A stretch of DNA of 35,042 nucleotides. Origin: Candidatus Pacearchaeota archaeon. Its GTDB lineage: Archaea > Nanobdellota > Nanobdellia > Pacearchaeales > GW2011-AR1. This document shows positions 24,320 to 34,480 of the stretch, piece by piece; the first letter of the stretch is position 1, and each line of letters begins with the position of its first letter. The translations under genes and the position numbers were made by a program. The notes under the pieces are model-generated. The model had not been told where the DNA came from, searched no databases, and saw nothing but the letters and a program-made list of their open reading frames with translations. The DNA lies in assembly GCA_018303785.1 (NCBI GenBank), contig JAGVXM010000040.1, positions 1 to 35,042 of the forward strand, read 5' to 3'.

Positions 24320-25650
24320 ATTTTAATTTTTCCATAACATGACGGACAATAAAATTTGTTCTCAATTTTTTTAAATAACTGCTTACTTCCAAGTCGTTTG
24401 CAAGACGGACAAGTTGTGCTACACTGACGACATATAATTTTTTTTGTTATAAAGTCTGTTTTTGCATCTGATTGGCATATATTTTTTCTACACATGCTGC
24501 ATAATGAAGTGCAGCTATCGCAAATTTGTTTGCTGCAAAGATAGCAATTGCTTTTCCGACATTTGATACATTGAATGGCATTACACGAGCATCGATCACC
24601 ACATTGTCGGCATAGTAAATGATTAGACGAACAAATGATAATTTCTTTTATTTCTAAAGAACAGCATTCACAAACGATTTTATGGATTTGTTTAGTCAAT
24701 GCATTAAATTCTGCATCAACTGTTTTAAATTTTTTATTATTCATAAATACCATCTGTAAAGAAAAAATAGGAAAGCAAATTACCGTCTGATTTAATAGCT
24801 TAGATGAGATATTAATTGAATGCTTGTTTTTTTCTTCAATTAAATGAAATTTTTTTTCTTTTTCTAATTCTTGAGGATGAATTTTTTCTTCTAACCGAAT
24901 AATAGCCTCCTGTAACTTTTGTTCTTTAACCTTTTTCGTTTGCAGATCTTCATGAGAATTTTTCAATTCCGCAAGTTTTACTCTTGTAGATTCAATTTCC
25001 TTATTGGCTTCGTGAGACAAATTATTGTAATGCTCATTAATACGTAGTATTTCTCTATCTAATGAAACTTTTAATTTTTCCTTAATTTCAAGCAGACGAT
25101 CATGAAGCAGCTGCTTAATTTTTTCTTGTGGCAATTTCATATCTAATTCACCTTCATTTTTAATTTCCCGTCGAGTCGCGGGAATTGTTTGATAATCTTC
25201 AAGATTGAAATTTTCAATAAGTGTGTTATCATGAATATACAAGTGATTAATCACTTTCTCAGTTTCATTTAAGTAATGAATAGTTGTTTCAAAAGTGAGT
25301 TTGTAAATGTAATCATTATTGCTTTTCTTATTGATTTTGTAAATATTGTACCCATTAAAATGAATATGTTTCTGCAGTTCATCCGGCGAAATTTCCTCTA
25401 ATTCTAATTTGAGCAGTGTAACTTTTGCTTTATTTCTCAAATATTCCGATATAACATTAAATAAATGGCTCGAGCTAGTTAATAATTCTCCATCGGCATT
25501 TTCTTCAAATGCAAAACGGTAAGGTCCATTTTTTCCGTAAATTTTTTCAAAATCTTTTGGAACATTTTCAATTAACAAAATATCATCTCCAATAACTGTA
25601 CAATTAAGTTTAACAAAAAATTCTTTTACAATATTTTTAAGATCACTCAT
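24304..25650 (-). CDS. Coiled-coil protein with multiple zinc fingers, partner of SNF2 helicase
   Basis: Central coiled coil; C-terminal CxxC pairs VCECCS, CRQCGDRCSC, CIKCRKSNCYLCSKQICDSC, CSMCRKNIC, CRQCSTTCPSCKR, FYCPSCYG; overlaps helicase gene. Confidence 0.65.
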   Translation of the reverse strand: MSDLKNIVKEFFVKLNCTVIGDDILLIENVPKDFEKIYGKNGPYRFAFEENADGELLTSSSHLFNVISEYLRNKAKVTLLKLELEEISPDELQKHIHFNGYNIYKINKKSNNDYIYKLTFETTIHYLNETEKVINHLYIHDNTLIENFNLEDYQTIPATRREIKNEGELDMKLPQEKIKQLLHDRLLEIKEKLKVSLDREILRINEHYNNLSHEANKEIESTRVKLAELKNSHEDLQTKKVKEQKLQEAIIRLEEKIHPQELEKEKKFHLIEEKNKHSINISSKLLNQTVICFPIFSLQMVFMNNKKFKTVDAEFNALTKQIHKIVCECCSLEIKEIIICSSNHLLCRQCGDRCSCNAIQCIKCRKSNCYLCSKQICDSCTSLCSMCRKNICQSDAKTDFITKKIICRQCSTTCPSCKRLGSKQLFKKIENKFYCPSCYGKIKIQEVF

Positions 25651-27427
25651 GGTCTATTAATTCTGAAGTATTTATTTTATATTCTGAATATGATTGTATT
25701 CCTTGTTGAATAATAGTTTCAATTTCCTTAATTCCTTTAGAAAATATTTCTAGGTTATTTTTTGAATCGATAAAATGATTCATTATCATTTCCTCAATTT
25801 TATTTACACCATTATTACCATTTCCATCAAGGCCAAGATTAAAAAGAATAATTGGCAGTTCTCCAATAATTAAACCGACGCAGCACATTTTATTTATAAT
25901 AAGATCAACAACATATTCTTCCATTGTGCCTTTCGTAGCTAAGCTGTAAATATTCATATTTCTTTTTTGCCCAATCCTATCTATTCTTCCAATTCTTTGT
26001 TCAACGGACATAGGATTCCATGGCAGATCATAATTAATAAGATTATTGCAAAATTGAAAATTTAATCCTTCACAACCAGTTTCAGTTGAGATCATGATAT
26101 CGGCACGATTCTTAAATTCATCAATAATCGCAGTCTTCTCTTCACGCGTACTGGCGCCGGTAAAAGGAACAATACTTAATCCAGTTGGTTTAAGTTTTTC
26201 AATAATATAAAAGAGAGTCGTAGGATGCTTTGTGTAAATAAGAATTTTTTGATTTCGGTCCTGACGAAAAATATCCCGAATAAGTTTGATGAGTGTTTCT
26301 ATTTTTGAATCTGTTTTTAAGACAGCATATGCGTCTAAAATCTTTTGTGCATGAGTAATTGTTCTTTTGTGATATTTATCTTGATTATCAATTATCCGTT
26401 GCAAAGATTCCATTGCAGACTTTGAAGAACTCGTAATTTTGGGAAGAATTGCATAGATCGCGAGCTTACCATTTATTTGCATGCCCGATGATAAAAAGTA
26501 ATTAGATTTAATCATGTTTTGAATCTCCTCGTAAATAATTTTTTCTTCATCCGTTAAATCTACTGAAATAGTTTTCGGAACTCTCTGCATATATTCAACA
26601 GTCGTCTCACTTCTTTTTCTTCGCACCATAACTTCCCTCAGTTTTCTTTTAAGTACCTCATGGTTCAATGGCTTTCTTTTATTTCCTCGTTCCAGAAAAT
26701 TTTTCCTAAATGCCTGTAAAGTTCCCAAATGCCCTTTCTTTAACAAATTCAATAAGTTATACAATTCAACTAAATCGTTTTGAAATGGCGTTGCCGTTAA
26801 AATTAAAAATCTTTTTTTCTGAATTTTATCAACAAATTTTGTTCTCATGCTTAGTCGATCTTTTAACTTATGTGCTTCATCAACGATTAACAGATCCCAA
26901 GAAATATCGTGAACTTTTTTATGTCTAAATTGTCTTGATTCGAGATCATAGCCTTTTACTCGATCAATAGATGCTATGGCAAAATCGCTCACATCCCAAT
27001 CATCTTCGTTCTCAATAATGTTAAAAGAAATATCAAATTTATCATCGAGCTCTGCTACCCATTGATCCACTAGAGAAGGAGGCGTTAATATTAAAATTTT
27101 CTTTGCAAAACCCCTTTCAATGAGTTCTTTTATAACCATTCCTGTAGTAATTGTTTTTCCTAATCCTACTTCATCTGCAAGTAAGGCATTACAATTAAAA
27201 TCTCGTAAAATTCTTAAAGCTCCGTCTCGTTGATACGGTAAATCATACGTCAAATTATTTTTAATTTTCGGGTAAGATATAAGTTTGTTAATAACATTAT
27301 CAGTAACTAACTCGCTGACCTTTATTTTTAATTCCATAAGTTCTCGAGAATTAAAGTCATCCACTTCCAAATTTGACATTTCTATATCAAATGATTCATT
27401 GATAATTATTTCTTCAGTCATGGTCAC
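25643..27427 (-). CDS. SNF2/RapA-like helicase
   Basis: LLADEVGLGKTITTGMV (Walker A), LLIVDEAHKLKD, LILTATPFQNDLVELYNLLNLL, STETGCEGLNFQFCNNLINYDLPWNPMSVEQRIGRIDRIGQ. Confidence 0.92.
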   Translation of the reverse strand: MTMTEEIIINESFDIEMSNLEVDDFNSRELMELKIKVSELVTDNVINKLISYPKIKNNLTYDLPYQRDGALRILRDFNCNALLADEVGLGKTITTGMVIKELIERGFAKKILILTPPSLVDQWVAELDDKFDISFNIIENEDDWDVSDFAIASIDRVKGYDLESRQFRHKKVHDISWDLLIVDEAHKLKDRLSMRTKFVDKIQKKRFLILTATPFQNDLVELYNLLNLLKKGHLGTLQAFRKNFLERGNKRKPLNHEVLKRKLREVMVRRKRSETTVEYMQRVPKTISVDLTDEEKIIYEEIQNMIKSNYFLSSGMQINGKLAIYAILPKITSSSKSAMESLQRIIDNQDKYHKRTITHAQKILDAYAVLKTDSKIETLIKLIRDIFRQDRNQKILIYTKHPTTLFYIIEKLKPTGLSIVPFTGASTREEKTAIIDEFKNRADIMISTETGCEGLNFQFCNNLINYDLPWNPMSVEQRIGRIDRIGQKRNMNIYSLATKGTMEEYVVDLIINKMCCVGLIIGELPIILFNLGLDGNGNNGVNKIEEMIMNHFIDSKNNLEIFSKGIKEIETIIQQGIQSYSEYKINTSELIDHE

Positions 27428-27485
27428 CTCTTATTCAGGAAATCAAAAAACGTTTTTTAAGTTTATGGTAGACTAAGATATAAGA

Positions 27486-28280
27486 TTATACATCACTCGT
27501 CTTTAGGTAGGAAAAACCCATTTTATCAATAAGAGTAATCATTCGTTCTCGTTCCTCAGCTTTTCCACACCCTTTCCAGTCAATCAACACTTTAGAAATC
27601 TGTTCTTTAGTTTTTGCTTCAGCCTCCTTGAGCATATTTTCTGTTAAAGGCAATGAATATTGCGCAACGATATGGGAGACAGCATATGAAGATTTTAACT
27701 GTAAATGATTAAAATTAGGGGCATAATGCGGACCTCCTATAGCAAGGGAAGCTATCCAATTTTTTTCAGGCTTATATTCTTGAATAGATAAAACCGTTTT
27801 AGCCAAAACACCCGCAGCTGTTGCATCTTTCCACTCATTTTCTGCACTTCCAAGCTCAATAAAACAACAAGGAATATCTATTAACGGGCCATGATGTGTC
27901 GCTTCCATGCTAATTGAATATTTTGTCGTCACTTTTTCTTCAATTGCGAATTTATGCAGCATAATAAACAGGTATTTCATAACAAAAGCATACGTCGGAC
28001 AAATTTTTCCTTCTTTTCCGCCTAAATCCGCAGACCGCCAATTTCCCGGAGTGTGCAAACATAAGGAAGGAACTCCTTTTTCAGAGCGATGCGTGGATGC
28101 AAAAAAAATAAAATCAATATTTCTCAGTTCAGGATATTTTTCTATAGTAATTTCAGAGTAAAGCGTCTCTTTTCTTAGCTCAATAATAGGCACATGGGGA
28201 TTAAAACCCATTTCTCTAAATCGATCGGCAACATTTTTACCGGCAATATTATCCTTACAATAAATTATCGCATATCTCAT
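27486..28280 (-). CDS. dtdA: D-aminoacyl-tRNA deacylase, archaeal type
   Basis: DFIFFASTHRSEKGVPSLCLHTPGNW...SISMEATHHGPLIDIPCCFIELGSAENEWKD...AIGGPHYAPNF. Confidence 0.93.
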   Translation of the reverse strand: MRYAIIYCKDNIAGKNVADRFREMGFNPHVPIIELRKETLYSEITIEKYPELRNIDFIFFASTHRSEKGVPSLCLHTPGNWRSADLGGKEGKICPTYAFVMKYLFIMLHKFAIEEKVTTKYSISMEATHHGPLIDIPCCFIELGSAENEWKDATAAGVLAKTVLSIQEYKPEKNWIASLAIGGPHYAPNFNHLQLKSSYAVSHIVAQYSLPLTENMLKEAEAKTKEQISKVLIDWKGCGKAEERERMITLIDKMGFSYLKTSDV

Positions 28281-28307
28281 GTAAATACTTCTTCTCCTTC
28301 ATTTAAA

Positions 28308-28853
28308 TTATTTCCTAGAAATCTCCTTCCCTTCAACAATAAGTGTCGAAGGCTTTCCGGACAACACTCCATCATCAATAATTACATCTGCTTCTTTATC
28401 AATTTTTTGAGGTAATTCTGATATATCTGTAATTGGTTTTTCACCTGACAAATTAACCGAAGTCGTGATAAATGGTACCCTAGCTTTTTGAATAATAGTG
28501 GTAAACTCATGCTGTGGAATTCTAATTCCCAGAGAGTCAGTTCCAGAAACCCAAGATAAGAATTTAGGATTTTTTTTCTTAAGTATTATCGTGTAAGGCC
28601 ATGGCAAATATTTTTTTAAGTCAACATCAACATCACAATTTTCATAAATCCAATCAAAGGAAGGCGCAATTACAGAAAATGGTTTATCATCTCTTCCTTT
28701 AATCAATCTAATTTTTTGTACTGCCAACTCATCCAGAGCATTGCAGCCAATTCCATAAATTGTATCTGTTGGATAAATAAAAATTTCATTATTAAAAATC
28801 CTCTGAATCATTTCATCTCGAGGAAATGCTTTTAAAGTTGTTTTGATTTTCAT
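28308..28853 (-). CDS. Sua5/YrdC-family threonylcarbamoyl-AMP synthase
   Basis: IFIYPTDTIYGIGCNALDELAVQKIRLIKGRDDKPFSVIAPSFDWI...SLGIRIPQHEFTTIIQKARVPFITTSVNLSGEKP. Confidence 0.92.
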   Translation of the reverse strand: MKIKTTLKAFPRDEMIQRIFNNEIFIYPTDTIYGIGCNALDELAVQKIRLIKGRDDKPFSVIAPSFDWIYENCDVDVDLKKYLPWPYTIILKKKNPKFLSWVSGTDSLGIRIPQHEFTTIIQKARVPFITTSVNLSGEKPITDISELPQKIDKEADVIIDDGVLSGKPSTLIVEGKEISRK

Positions 28854-29094
28854 AATTATGATAACAGAGGTTTTTTACGTTTTATTAATCTTACTAGGAA
28901 TTCCTGCGGCACTAGTTTTAGGAAAAATGTGCAAAGAGGAAATTAATGCGTGGAAATTTAGGTTTTTTATTATTTCTGTTATTTCATTCATTCTTTCTGG
29001 TATTATTCTGTTAACATCTATTCAGTCTAAAATACTCATAGCTGTTTCTTTATTATTCATGGCGGTTGTAACATTTACATTGTACAAAATGTAA
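28843..29094 (+). CDS. Small 2-3 TM membrane protein
   Basis: Hydrophobic ORF MIFIIMITEVFYVLLILLGIPAALVLGKMCKEEINAWKFRF... Confidence 0.55.
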   Translation: MIFIIMITEVFYVLLILLGIPAALVLGKMCKEEINAWKFRFFIISVISFILSGIILLTSIQSKILIAVSLLFMAVVTFTLYKM

Positions 29095-29114
29095 ATTACC
29101 GTCTACAAGAAACA

Positions 29115-29122
29115 TTTATATA
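29115..29122 (+). promoter_or_regulatory. TATA box of pilin gene
   Basis: TTTATATA about 55 nt upstream of the pilin ATG. Confidence 0.55.
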
Positions 29123-29173
29123 CTGGATTTAGTTTTTATAGACATTCTAAAGGGGATGAAAGGAGGGAGAATC

Positions 29174-29608
29174 ATGTTTAATAAAAAGGGTCAAGCAGCT
29201 ATGGAGTTTCTTATGACCTATGGTTGGGCTATTTTAGCGGCAGTTATTGCAATCGGTGTTCTTGCGTATTTCGGAGTTTTTACTCCAGGAAAATATACAT
29301 CTGGAACCGCAATTGTAACAGCTCCTTTCTATGCTAATGCTTGGAACGCGAAACCTGCAGGAGTTACATTAGAACTTCAAAATAATGGCGGAGAAACGTT
29401 CCAAATTGAAAGTGTCGACATCACAAATTGCGGTATTGATACAACAAAAGTAAATGTTACAGCAAGTTCAAAAACGACGAAAACAGTTTCGTGCGCTTTG
29501 ACAACCGGAGATAATTTCAAAGGAGATATAACAATTACATATAGAAAATCAGGCAGCTCAGTTAGTTTAACTGCAACTGGAACAATAACTGAAAAAGTAA
29601 CAGCATAA
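29174..29608 (+). CDS. Archaeal type IV pilin-like protein
   Basis: MFNKKGQAAMEFLMTYGWAILAAVIAIGVLAYFGVF class III signal peptide; SD AAAGGAGGGAG. Confidence 0.85.
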   Translation: MFNKKGQAAMEFLMTYGWAILAAVIAIGVLAYFGVFTPGKYTSGTAIVTAPFYANAWNAKPAGVTLELQNNGGETFQIESVDITNCGIDTTKVNVTASSKTTKTVSCALTTGDNFKGDITITYRKSGSSVSLTATGTITEKVTA

Positions 29609-29665
29609 ATTTTCATTTTTTTTATTTTATAATTTTATATTTTTAGAGAATTAGAATTGTTATTT

Positions 29666-30388
29666 TCATTCCTTCAACTTTCCGATATAAGGCTTATTTA
29701 TCAAAGTAATACCTTGATCTATCGTGAATGGGTAAATCTTCTTTTCATGTTCGCTTCCGCGCATTTTTATAACCTCTAAAAATCTATTACGCGTATCTTT
29801 TTCGCGAAGGTAATATAAATAAATCAACGAATCACATTCGAATTCAAGAATTTGATTATCGATAGATTTTTTCTGTAAGGGATTTCCTTCGTAAATTAAT
29901 AAAGTTGTACAATTCCAGTTCCTTAGAATATTAAATAGTGATAACACTGCTTCTCGTTTCCGAATCTCTCGATCAAAAAGGACTACAAATGATGTAATAC
30001 TATCAATAACCAACCGAGTTATCTTTTCCCTTACAATAATTGTCTCTATGATTCCTCCCCCTTCTTCAAGCATAGTCTTAACCTTTTTAGGGCTGTATTG
30101 CAAAAAATGAAACTTCCCTTTTTTTTCTAACTCAGCCAAGTTCCATCCTAAATCAAGCATGTTATCATAGAAATTCTCTTTTTTCTCTTCAAAAGTCAAA
30201 TACATACAAGCTTCATTTTTTTTCAAACCTTCAATCAAAAATTGGACGCCAAAAATAGTTTTACCAGAACCAGAATTACCAACGACAAGATTTGAAGAAT
30301 TCTTTTCAAAACCCCCATTCGTTAATCGATCAAGAAATTCATTTCCCGTAGAAACTTTCCCTTTTTTCTGTGCAGCTCTTTTTTTCAT
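29666..30388 (-). CDS. KaiC-like RecA-superfamily ATPase
   Basis: TGNEFLDRLTNGGFEKNSSNLVVGNSGSGKTIFGVQFLIEGLKKNEACMYLTFEE...RLVIDSITSF. Confidence 0.88.
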   Translation of the reverse strand: MKKRAAQKKGKVSTGNEFLDRLTNGGFEKNSSNLVVGNSGSGKTIFGVQFLIEGLKKNEACMYLTFEEKKENFYDNMLDLGWNLAELEKKGKFHFLQYSPKKVKTMLEEGGGIIETIIVREKITRLVIDSITSFVVLFDREIRKREAVLSLFNILRNWNCTTLLIYEGNPLQKKSIDNQILEFECDSLIYLYYLREKDTRNRFLEVIKMRGSEHEKKIYPFTIDQGITLINKPYIGKLKE

Positions 30389-30435
30389 ATCCTATTGAAT
30401 CTAAATTATTTTAAAAATGTATTGTTTACTAATAA

Positions 30436-31320
30436 CTAAAACAGGCTTCCAACAAAATTTCCTACAATAATCCTAGTTAGAAAAAAAACAGTAAGGCTCA
30501 GGACAATAAGTATTGGAAGAAACTTCAGCCCTTGTCTCTCTTCACCTTTATTTACCAAACCCAAAACCATTGCTGCAAGTATATCGATAGTAATCATAAA
30601 AAATATAGAGAAGTAAAAAACAAAAGTTGTGGAAATATTTATTTTAGACAATGAAAAAGGCAGATTGATATTTGTGTTTTGAATATCCGGCAGCCCAGAA
30701 AAAATATTTGTCAGCACAGTTACCAAAACATTAGATAAAGAAAAAAGCGCCGGCGCAAAAATTGAAACAGCTAAAAAAATAAAAATAACGTACATTAAAA
30801 TACTTGAAGCAGCCTTTTTTTCCAAAATGGAGCGATCACGCAAACCTCTGGAAGTCTGTTCGAGCAAAATTGCCAAATCTCCGCCAGATCGTATTCCCGA
30901 GATTATTAAAAAAATAATTTTATCTATTTTTGATGATCCAATTCTTTTAGCTAATCCAAGTAAAGCACGATCAATATTTTTTCCAATAGTTATATCTCTT
31001 CCAGTCTTAAGTATTTCCTCGTCGAGCGGAGCAAATTCAGGACGCGAACTCAAAAGCATAGCTCGATCAATTGTCATTCCCGCGCGTAAATTACTAGACA
31101 TTAACTGCAAAAAATCAGGAAATACATCTTCTATTTTCTTAATTCGCGCACTAGTCTTAAAATATTCTTTCAAGTACTCATAGACAAAAAATACCGAAAG
31201 TGATAATCCAAACGCAAATAATGACGGCCAAATTTTCCGATAAAATAAAAGAGTGATTGAACTAATAACGAGGGAAAAAATTAATCCAATTATTATTTTT
31301 TTGATTAAATCTTTTTTCAT
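30436..31320 (-). CDS. Type II/IV secretion membrane protein (T2SF; TadC/FlaJ-like)
   Basis: PDFLQLMSSNLRAGMTIDRAMLLSSR...IRSGGDLAILLEQTSRGLRDR. Confidence 0.85.
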   Translation of the reverse strand: MKKDLIKKIIIGLIFSLVISSITLLFYRKIWPSLFAFGLSLSVFFVYEYLKEYFKTSARIKKIEDVFPDFLQLMSSNLRAGMTIDRAMLLSSRPEFAPLDEEILKTGRDITIGKNIDRALLGLAKRIGSSKIDKIIFLIISGIRSGGDLAILLEQTSRGLRDRSILEKKAASSILMYVIFIFLAVSIFAPALFSLSNVLVTVLTNIFSGLPDIQNTNINLPFSLSKINISTTFVFYFSIFFMITIDILAAMVLGLVNKGEERQGLKFLPILIVLSLTVFFLTRIIVGNFVGSLF

Positions 31321-32204
31321 TAGAATAAGCTCGGCCTCCTAGATTTAATTAGCCCTAAAAACATAACTTGTATCAACACGTCAAAGACAAACAAGCCGAT
31401 AAAGAGAAGAACAATCATATTTTGAGGTAAATTTACCATTGAAGATATTATCGTTAAGAAAGTTATTGATAAAGCAGGAATAATAACTGCAATAAGCATG
31501 TAAAAAACAATTAAAGGATTTAATCGATTCCCATAATTTTGTATTTGGATCAATTGTTCTTCATTCAAAGTTTTAACGCTTTCTTTAATGACAATACTCA
31601 TATCGCTTCCGGACCTCATTCCATTGCTAATCTGCCATAAAACTCGTCGAAAAAACACAGAAGGATTCTTTTTCCCCAAATAATCTAAAACATCTGATTC
31701 TGGTTGGCCTGAACTTATCATTTTTACCGCTTTTTTAAATTCAAAACTCAACATACCGTAATCAGATTCAGAAATATTAGTCATTATTTCAAATAGCGGT
31801 ATACCCGAGTTTAATTGAATCAAAATATCTTCCAATGCCAGTACTAAATTTTTTTCAATTTCCATTTGCTTTCTAGAAACATAAATGTAAGGATAAACTC
31901 GTTGTGAAAAAAATACAAAGCCAGAAAAAATAACAGCAATTCCGAATCCATAAACCACAAAAAAATCCGCATTAACCATCGCTAAAATAGTTGTTGAAAT
32001 GACAAATAAAATAATAAAATTCATAACAAAACATCTAAGACATATTCCTAAATATTCCTCTCTGGTTAGAGGAACATCACAATTTTTCAACTCTTCGCCC
32101 AAAGTAGATTTTTTCCGATAACTAATTTTTTGTATAAAAAACTCGGAGCGTATTTTTTGCTTTTTCAAATCAGGAAATGTAAACGGAATTTTGAACTTAA
32201 CCAT
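31320..32204 (-). CDS. Type II/IV secretion membrane protein (T2SF; TadB/FlaJ-like)
   Basis: LEDILIQLNSGIPLFEIMTNISES...ISNGMRSGSDMSIVIKESVKTL; start placed at MVKFKIPF, ORF open to 32255. Confidence 0.85.
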   Translation of the reverse strand: MVKFKIPFTFPDLKKQKIRSEFFIQKISYRKKSTLGEELKNCDVPLTREEYLGICLRCFVMNFIILFVISTTILAMVNADFFVVYGFGIAVIFSGFVFFSQRVYPYIYVSRKQMEIEKNLVLALEDILIQLNSGIPLFEIMTNISESDYGMLSFEFKKAVKMISSGQPESDVLDYLGKKNPSVFFRRVLWQISNGMRSGSDMSIVIKESVKTLNEEQLIQIQNYGNRLNPLIVFYMLIAVIIPALSITFLTIISSMVNLPQNMIVLLFIGLFVFDVLIQVMFLGLIKSRRPSLF

Positions 32205-32208
32205 GAGA

Positions 32209-33786
32209 CTAAACAAAAGTAACGTCAGATTCTGTTTTAATTTTGTTTGCCTCATTATTCGCTACAATTTTTTGCAATTCTTCTTTATCATTGTAATAAA
32301 TATTCATGACTTTTCCGATTTGATTAATAGTACGAATATTATTTTTAATGAGCCAACTAATTATTTCTTTTTTATATTCGATGTTTTTATCAAGATCTTG
32401 CTGAGACATTCCGGTGTTTCTTGAAATGTTTTCAAAAAATCGTGAATTTTCACTATGCTTAACTAATTTGTCTTCTTCTGCGGATCGTCGATATAATATT
32501 GTTGCAGTAGCGCTGTCATCTTCAGCGTCAAACTCTGCAATTTGAAAAACTCTACGAATACCTTTTCGTCGGTCACGAAACATAACTATATTCAAGTTTA
32601 CTGCTTTCAAAAGATTAGGCGGTACACTGATAGGAGGATTGGTTAAACGTGAAATGGTTTCAGAAGCAGAATCAGCATGAAGCGTAGCATATACACTATG
32701 TCCGGTATGCATTGCTTCAAACAAAACCATCGCTTCTTCTTTTCGTCGCATTTCTCCCAACACAATTCTATCTGGTCTCATACGTAAACTATTAATCAGA
32801 AGATCTAACATCGAAACTTCTCCTTTTCCTTCAGGGTTTGCAGTTCTCGTTACAAGAGGACACCAATATAAAAATTCAGGCAGCATTAATTCGCGAGTAT
32901 CTTCAACACTGATTATACGATGATTGGGAGGAATGAAAGGCATGCACGCATTCAAAAATGAAGTTTTCCCCGATGCAGTTCCACCTGAAATCAAAATGTT
33001 CATTTCATATTCAATCGCAAGCCAAATAAGTGCTGCGGTTTCTAAATCGCACGTATTAGTCGTGATCAAATCTACAATACTGTAGGGATCACGAGCAAAT
33101 TTTCTGATCGTAATAGTATTCCCCTTCGAGCTAATCGGATATAATATGGAATTAACTCTGTCTCCTGAAACTAAATGAGCGTCGAGCAATGGCGTTAGTA
33201 CTGTAATCTGTCTTCCAACACGACGAGCGATTATATTTGAGTAGTTTGTAATCTCATCTTCTCTTTTTATAGTCAAATTTGTTTTAATCCATCCGTATTT
33301 TTTATGAAAAACTCGAATTGGTTCTTTAGATGATGTTATGACAATTTCCTCGAGTGATTGATCATTAACAAGAAACTCCAATTCTCCTAAACCCATCATA
33401 TCTTGCATTAATTTTCCAATCAAAAATTCTTTGACATGAGTATCCAGCTTAGGTAATTTGGTCATTAATAACTGTTCTGCATCTTTCATAAATTTCCTTT
33501 TTATCTCAGCAAAAGCAGCAGGATTAGTTATCTCCTTGAGTCCGACAGAAGTAACAGAAATTAATTCATTCCTTATATCATCAAGTAAAACTGCAGTCGG
33601 CAAAGAAATTTCTGGACTATACAAATAATAAATTATCCCGTTCTCATCTTTTTTAATCTCAACTTTTAGTTCAGCTTTGTCTATTACTATTTTATACGTT
33701 TCCAAAACTCCTCTTGGAATAATAACGTTTTTCTTGTATTCGTTTTTTTCTTCCTTTCTAAAAAATTTTTCTTTTAAGCTTTTCAT
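32209..33786 (-). CDS. VirB11/FlaI/TadA-type secretion ATPase
   Basis: NILISGGTASGKTSFLNACMPFIPPNHRIISVEDTRELMLPE...SLRMRPDRIVLGEMRRKEEAMVLFEAMHTGHSVYATLHADSASETISRL. Confidence 0.95.
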   Translation of the reverse strand: MKSLKEKFFRKEEKNEYKKNVIIPRGVLETYKIVIDKAELKVEIKKDENGIIYYLYSPEISLPTAVLLDDIRNELISVTSVGLKEITNPAAFAEIKRKFMKDAEQLLMTKLPKLDTHVKEFLIGKLMQDMMGLGELEFLVNDQSLEEIVITSSKEPIRVFHKKYGWIKTNLTIKREDEITNYSNIIARRVGRQITVLTPLLDAHLVSGDRVNSILYPISSKGNTITIRKFARDPYSIVDLITTNTCDLETAALIWLAIEYEMNILISGGTASGKTSFLNACMPFIPPNHRIISVEDTRELMLPEFLYWCPLVTRTANPEGKGEVSMLDLLINSLRMRPDRIVLGEMRRKEEAMVLFEAMHTGHSVYATLHADSASETISRLTNPPISVPPNLLKAVNLNIVMFRDRRKGIRRVFQIAEFDAEDDSATATILYRRSAEEDKLVKHSENSRFFENISRNTGMSQQDLDKNIEYKKEIISWLIKNNIRTINQIGKVMNIYYNDKEELQKIVANNEANKIKTESDVTFV

Positions 33787-33787
33787 A

Positions 33788-34480
33788 TTATTTCTTTCGA
33801 GATTTTAATGGAATTTTGTTATTTCGTTTGATATTCAACGAATTCACTTTCTCATCCTTTTTTTTAACAAACAAAGCAGAAATGTCAAATGATTTCTTTT
33901 CATCTGCTTTAAACTTTTTTTCCACCTCATTTTTTTCCTTTTTTTCAGGAATGATAGATTCAGTTTTTTTATCTTCCTCTAATTCATCTTCTTTTAATTT
34001 TAAAATCGGATCTCCAAACCCTGGATAATAAATTTCGGCCAAATCCCCTGATTCCAAAATCTTAAACCACTCTATTACCAAATCTTTCTCGACATTAAAC
34101 GATTTTGCAATATCGGTCACGCTAACCTTTTTGTGTTTTTTAAGAATTTCATACAAAGTGTCCATATCAGTCTTGAAATTTACAGGAGTAGAATAATTAA
34201 TAACTAAAGTAGGACGTTGTCCGCGCAAAAGTGTCATATCTCTCACTGCAGTGTAGAGAAGGAGCATAATTAACAAAGCCCATTGACCAATAAGAAAGAT
34301 TTGTGTTTTAGAATTCATATTCTGTAAATATGAGAAATTTTCTTCGATATCTTTAAAGCTTTTAACAGAAAATCCTGTAAAGCCATTAGATTTGTAAACA
34401 AAAAACAGCGTATTTGCAAGCAAAACAATTGCCACAAATCCCAGCGTTTTCAAAAATAAGTAGCTGCCCTCTTTTTCCAT
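33788..34480 (-). CDS. Membrane-anchored wHTH-like protein of pilus operon
   Basis: Two TM segments then DTLYEILKKHKKVSVTDIAKSFNVEKDLVIEWFKILESGDLAEIYYPGFGDPILKLK and a Lys/Glu-rich tail; stop 1 nt from ATPase start. Confidence 0.6.
   Translation of the reverse strand: MEKEGSYLFLKTLGFVAIVLLANTLFFVYKSNGFTGFSVKSFKDIEENFSYLQNMNSKTQIFLIGQWALLIMLLLYTAVRDMTLLRGQRPTLVINYSTPVNFKTDMDTLYEILKKHKKVSVTDIAKSFNVEKDLVIEWFKILESGDLAEIYYPGFGDPILKLKEDELEEDKKTESIIPEKKEKNEVEKKFKADEKKSFDISALFVKKKDEKVNSLNIKRNNKIPLKSRKK

Noticed and set aside
24304-27427. Calling the SNF2 pair a DISARM or other named defense system
   Set aside because: No DISARM-type methyltransferase, DUF1998 or PLD components are adjacent; name not supported.
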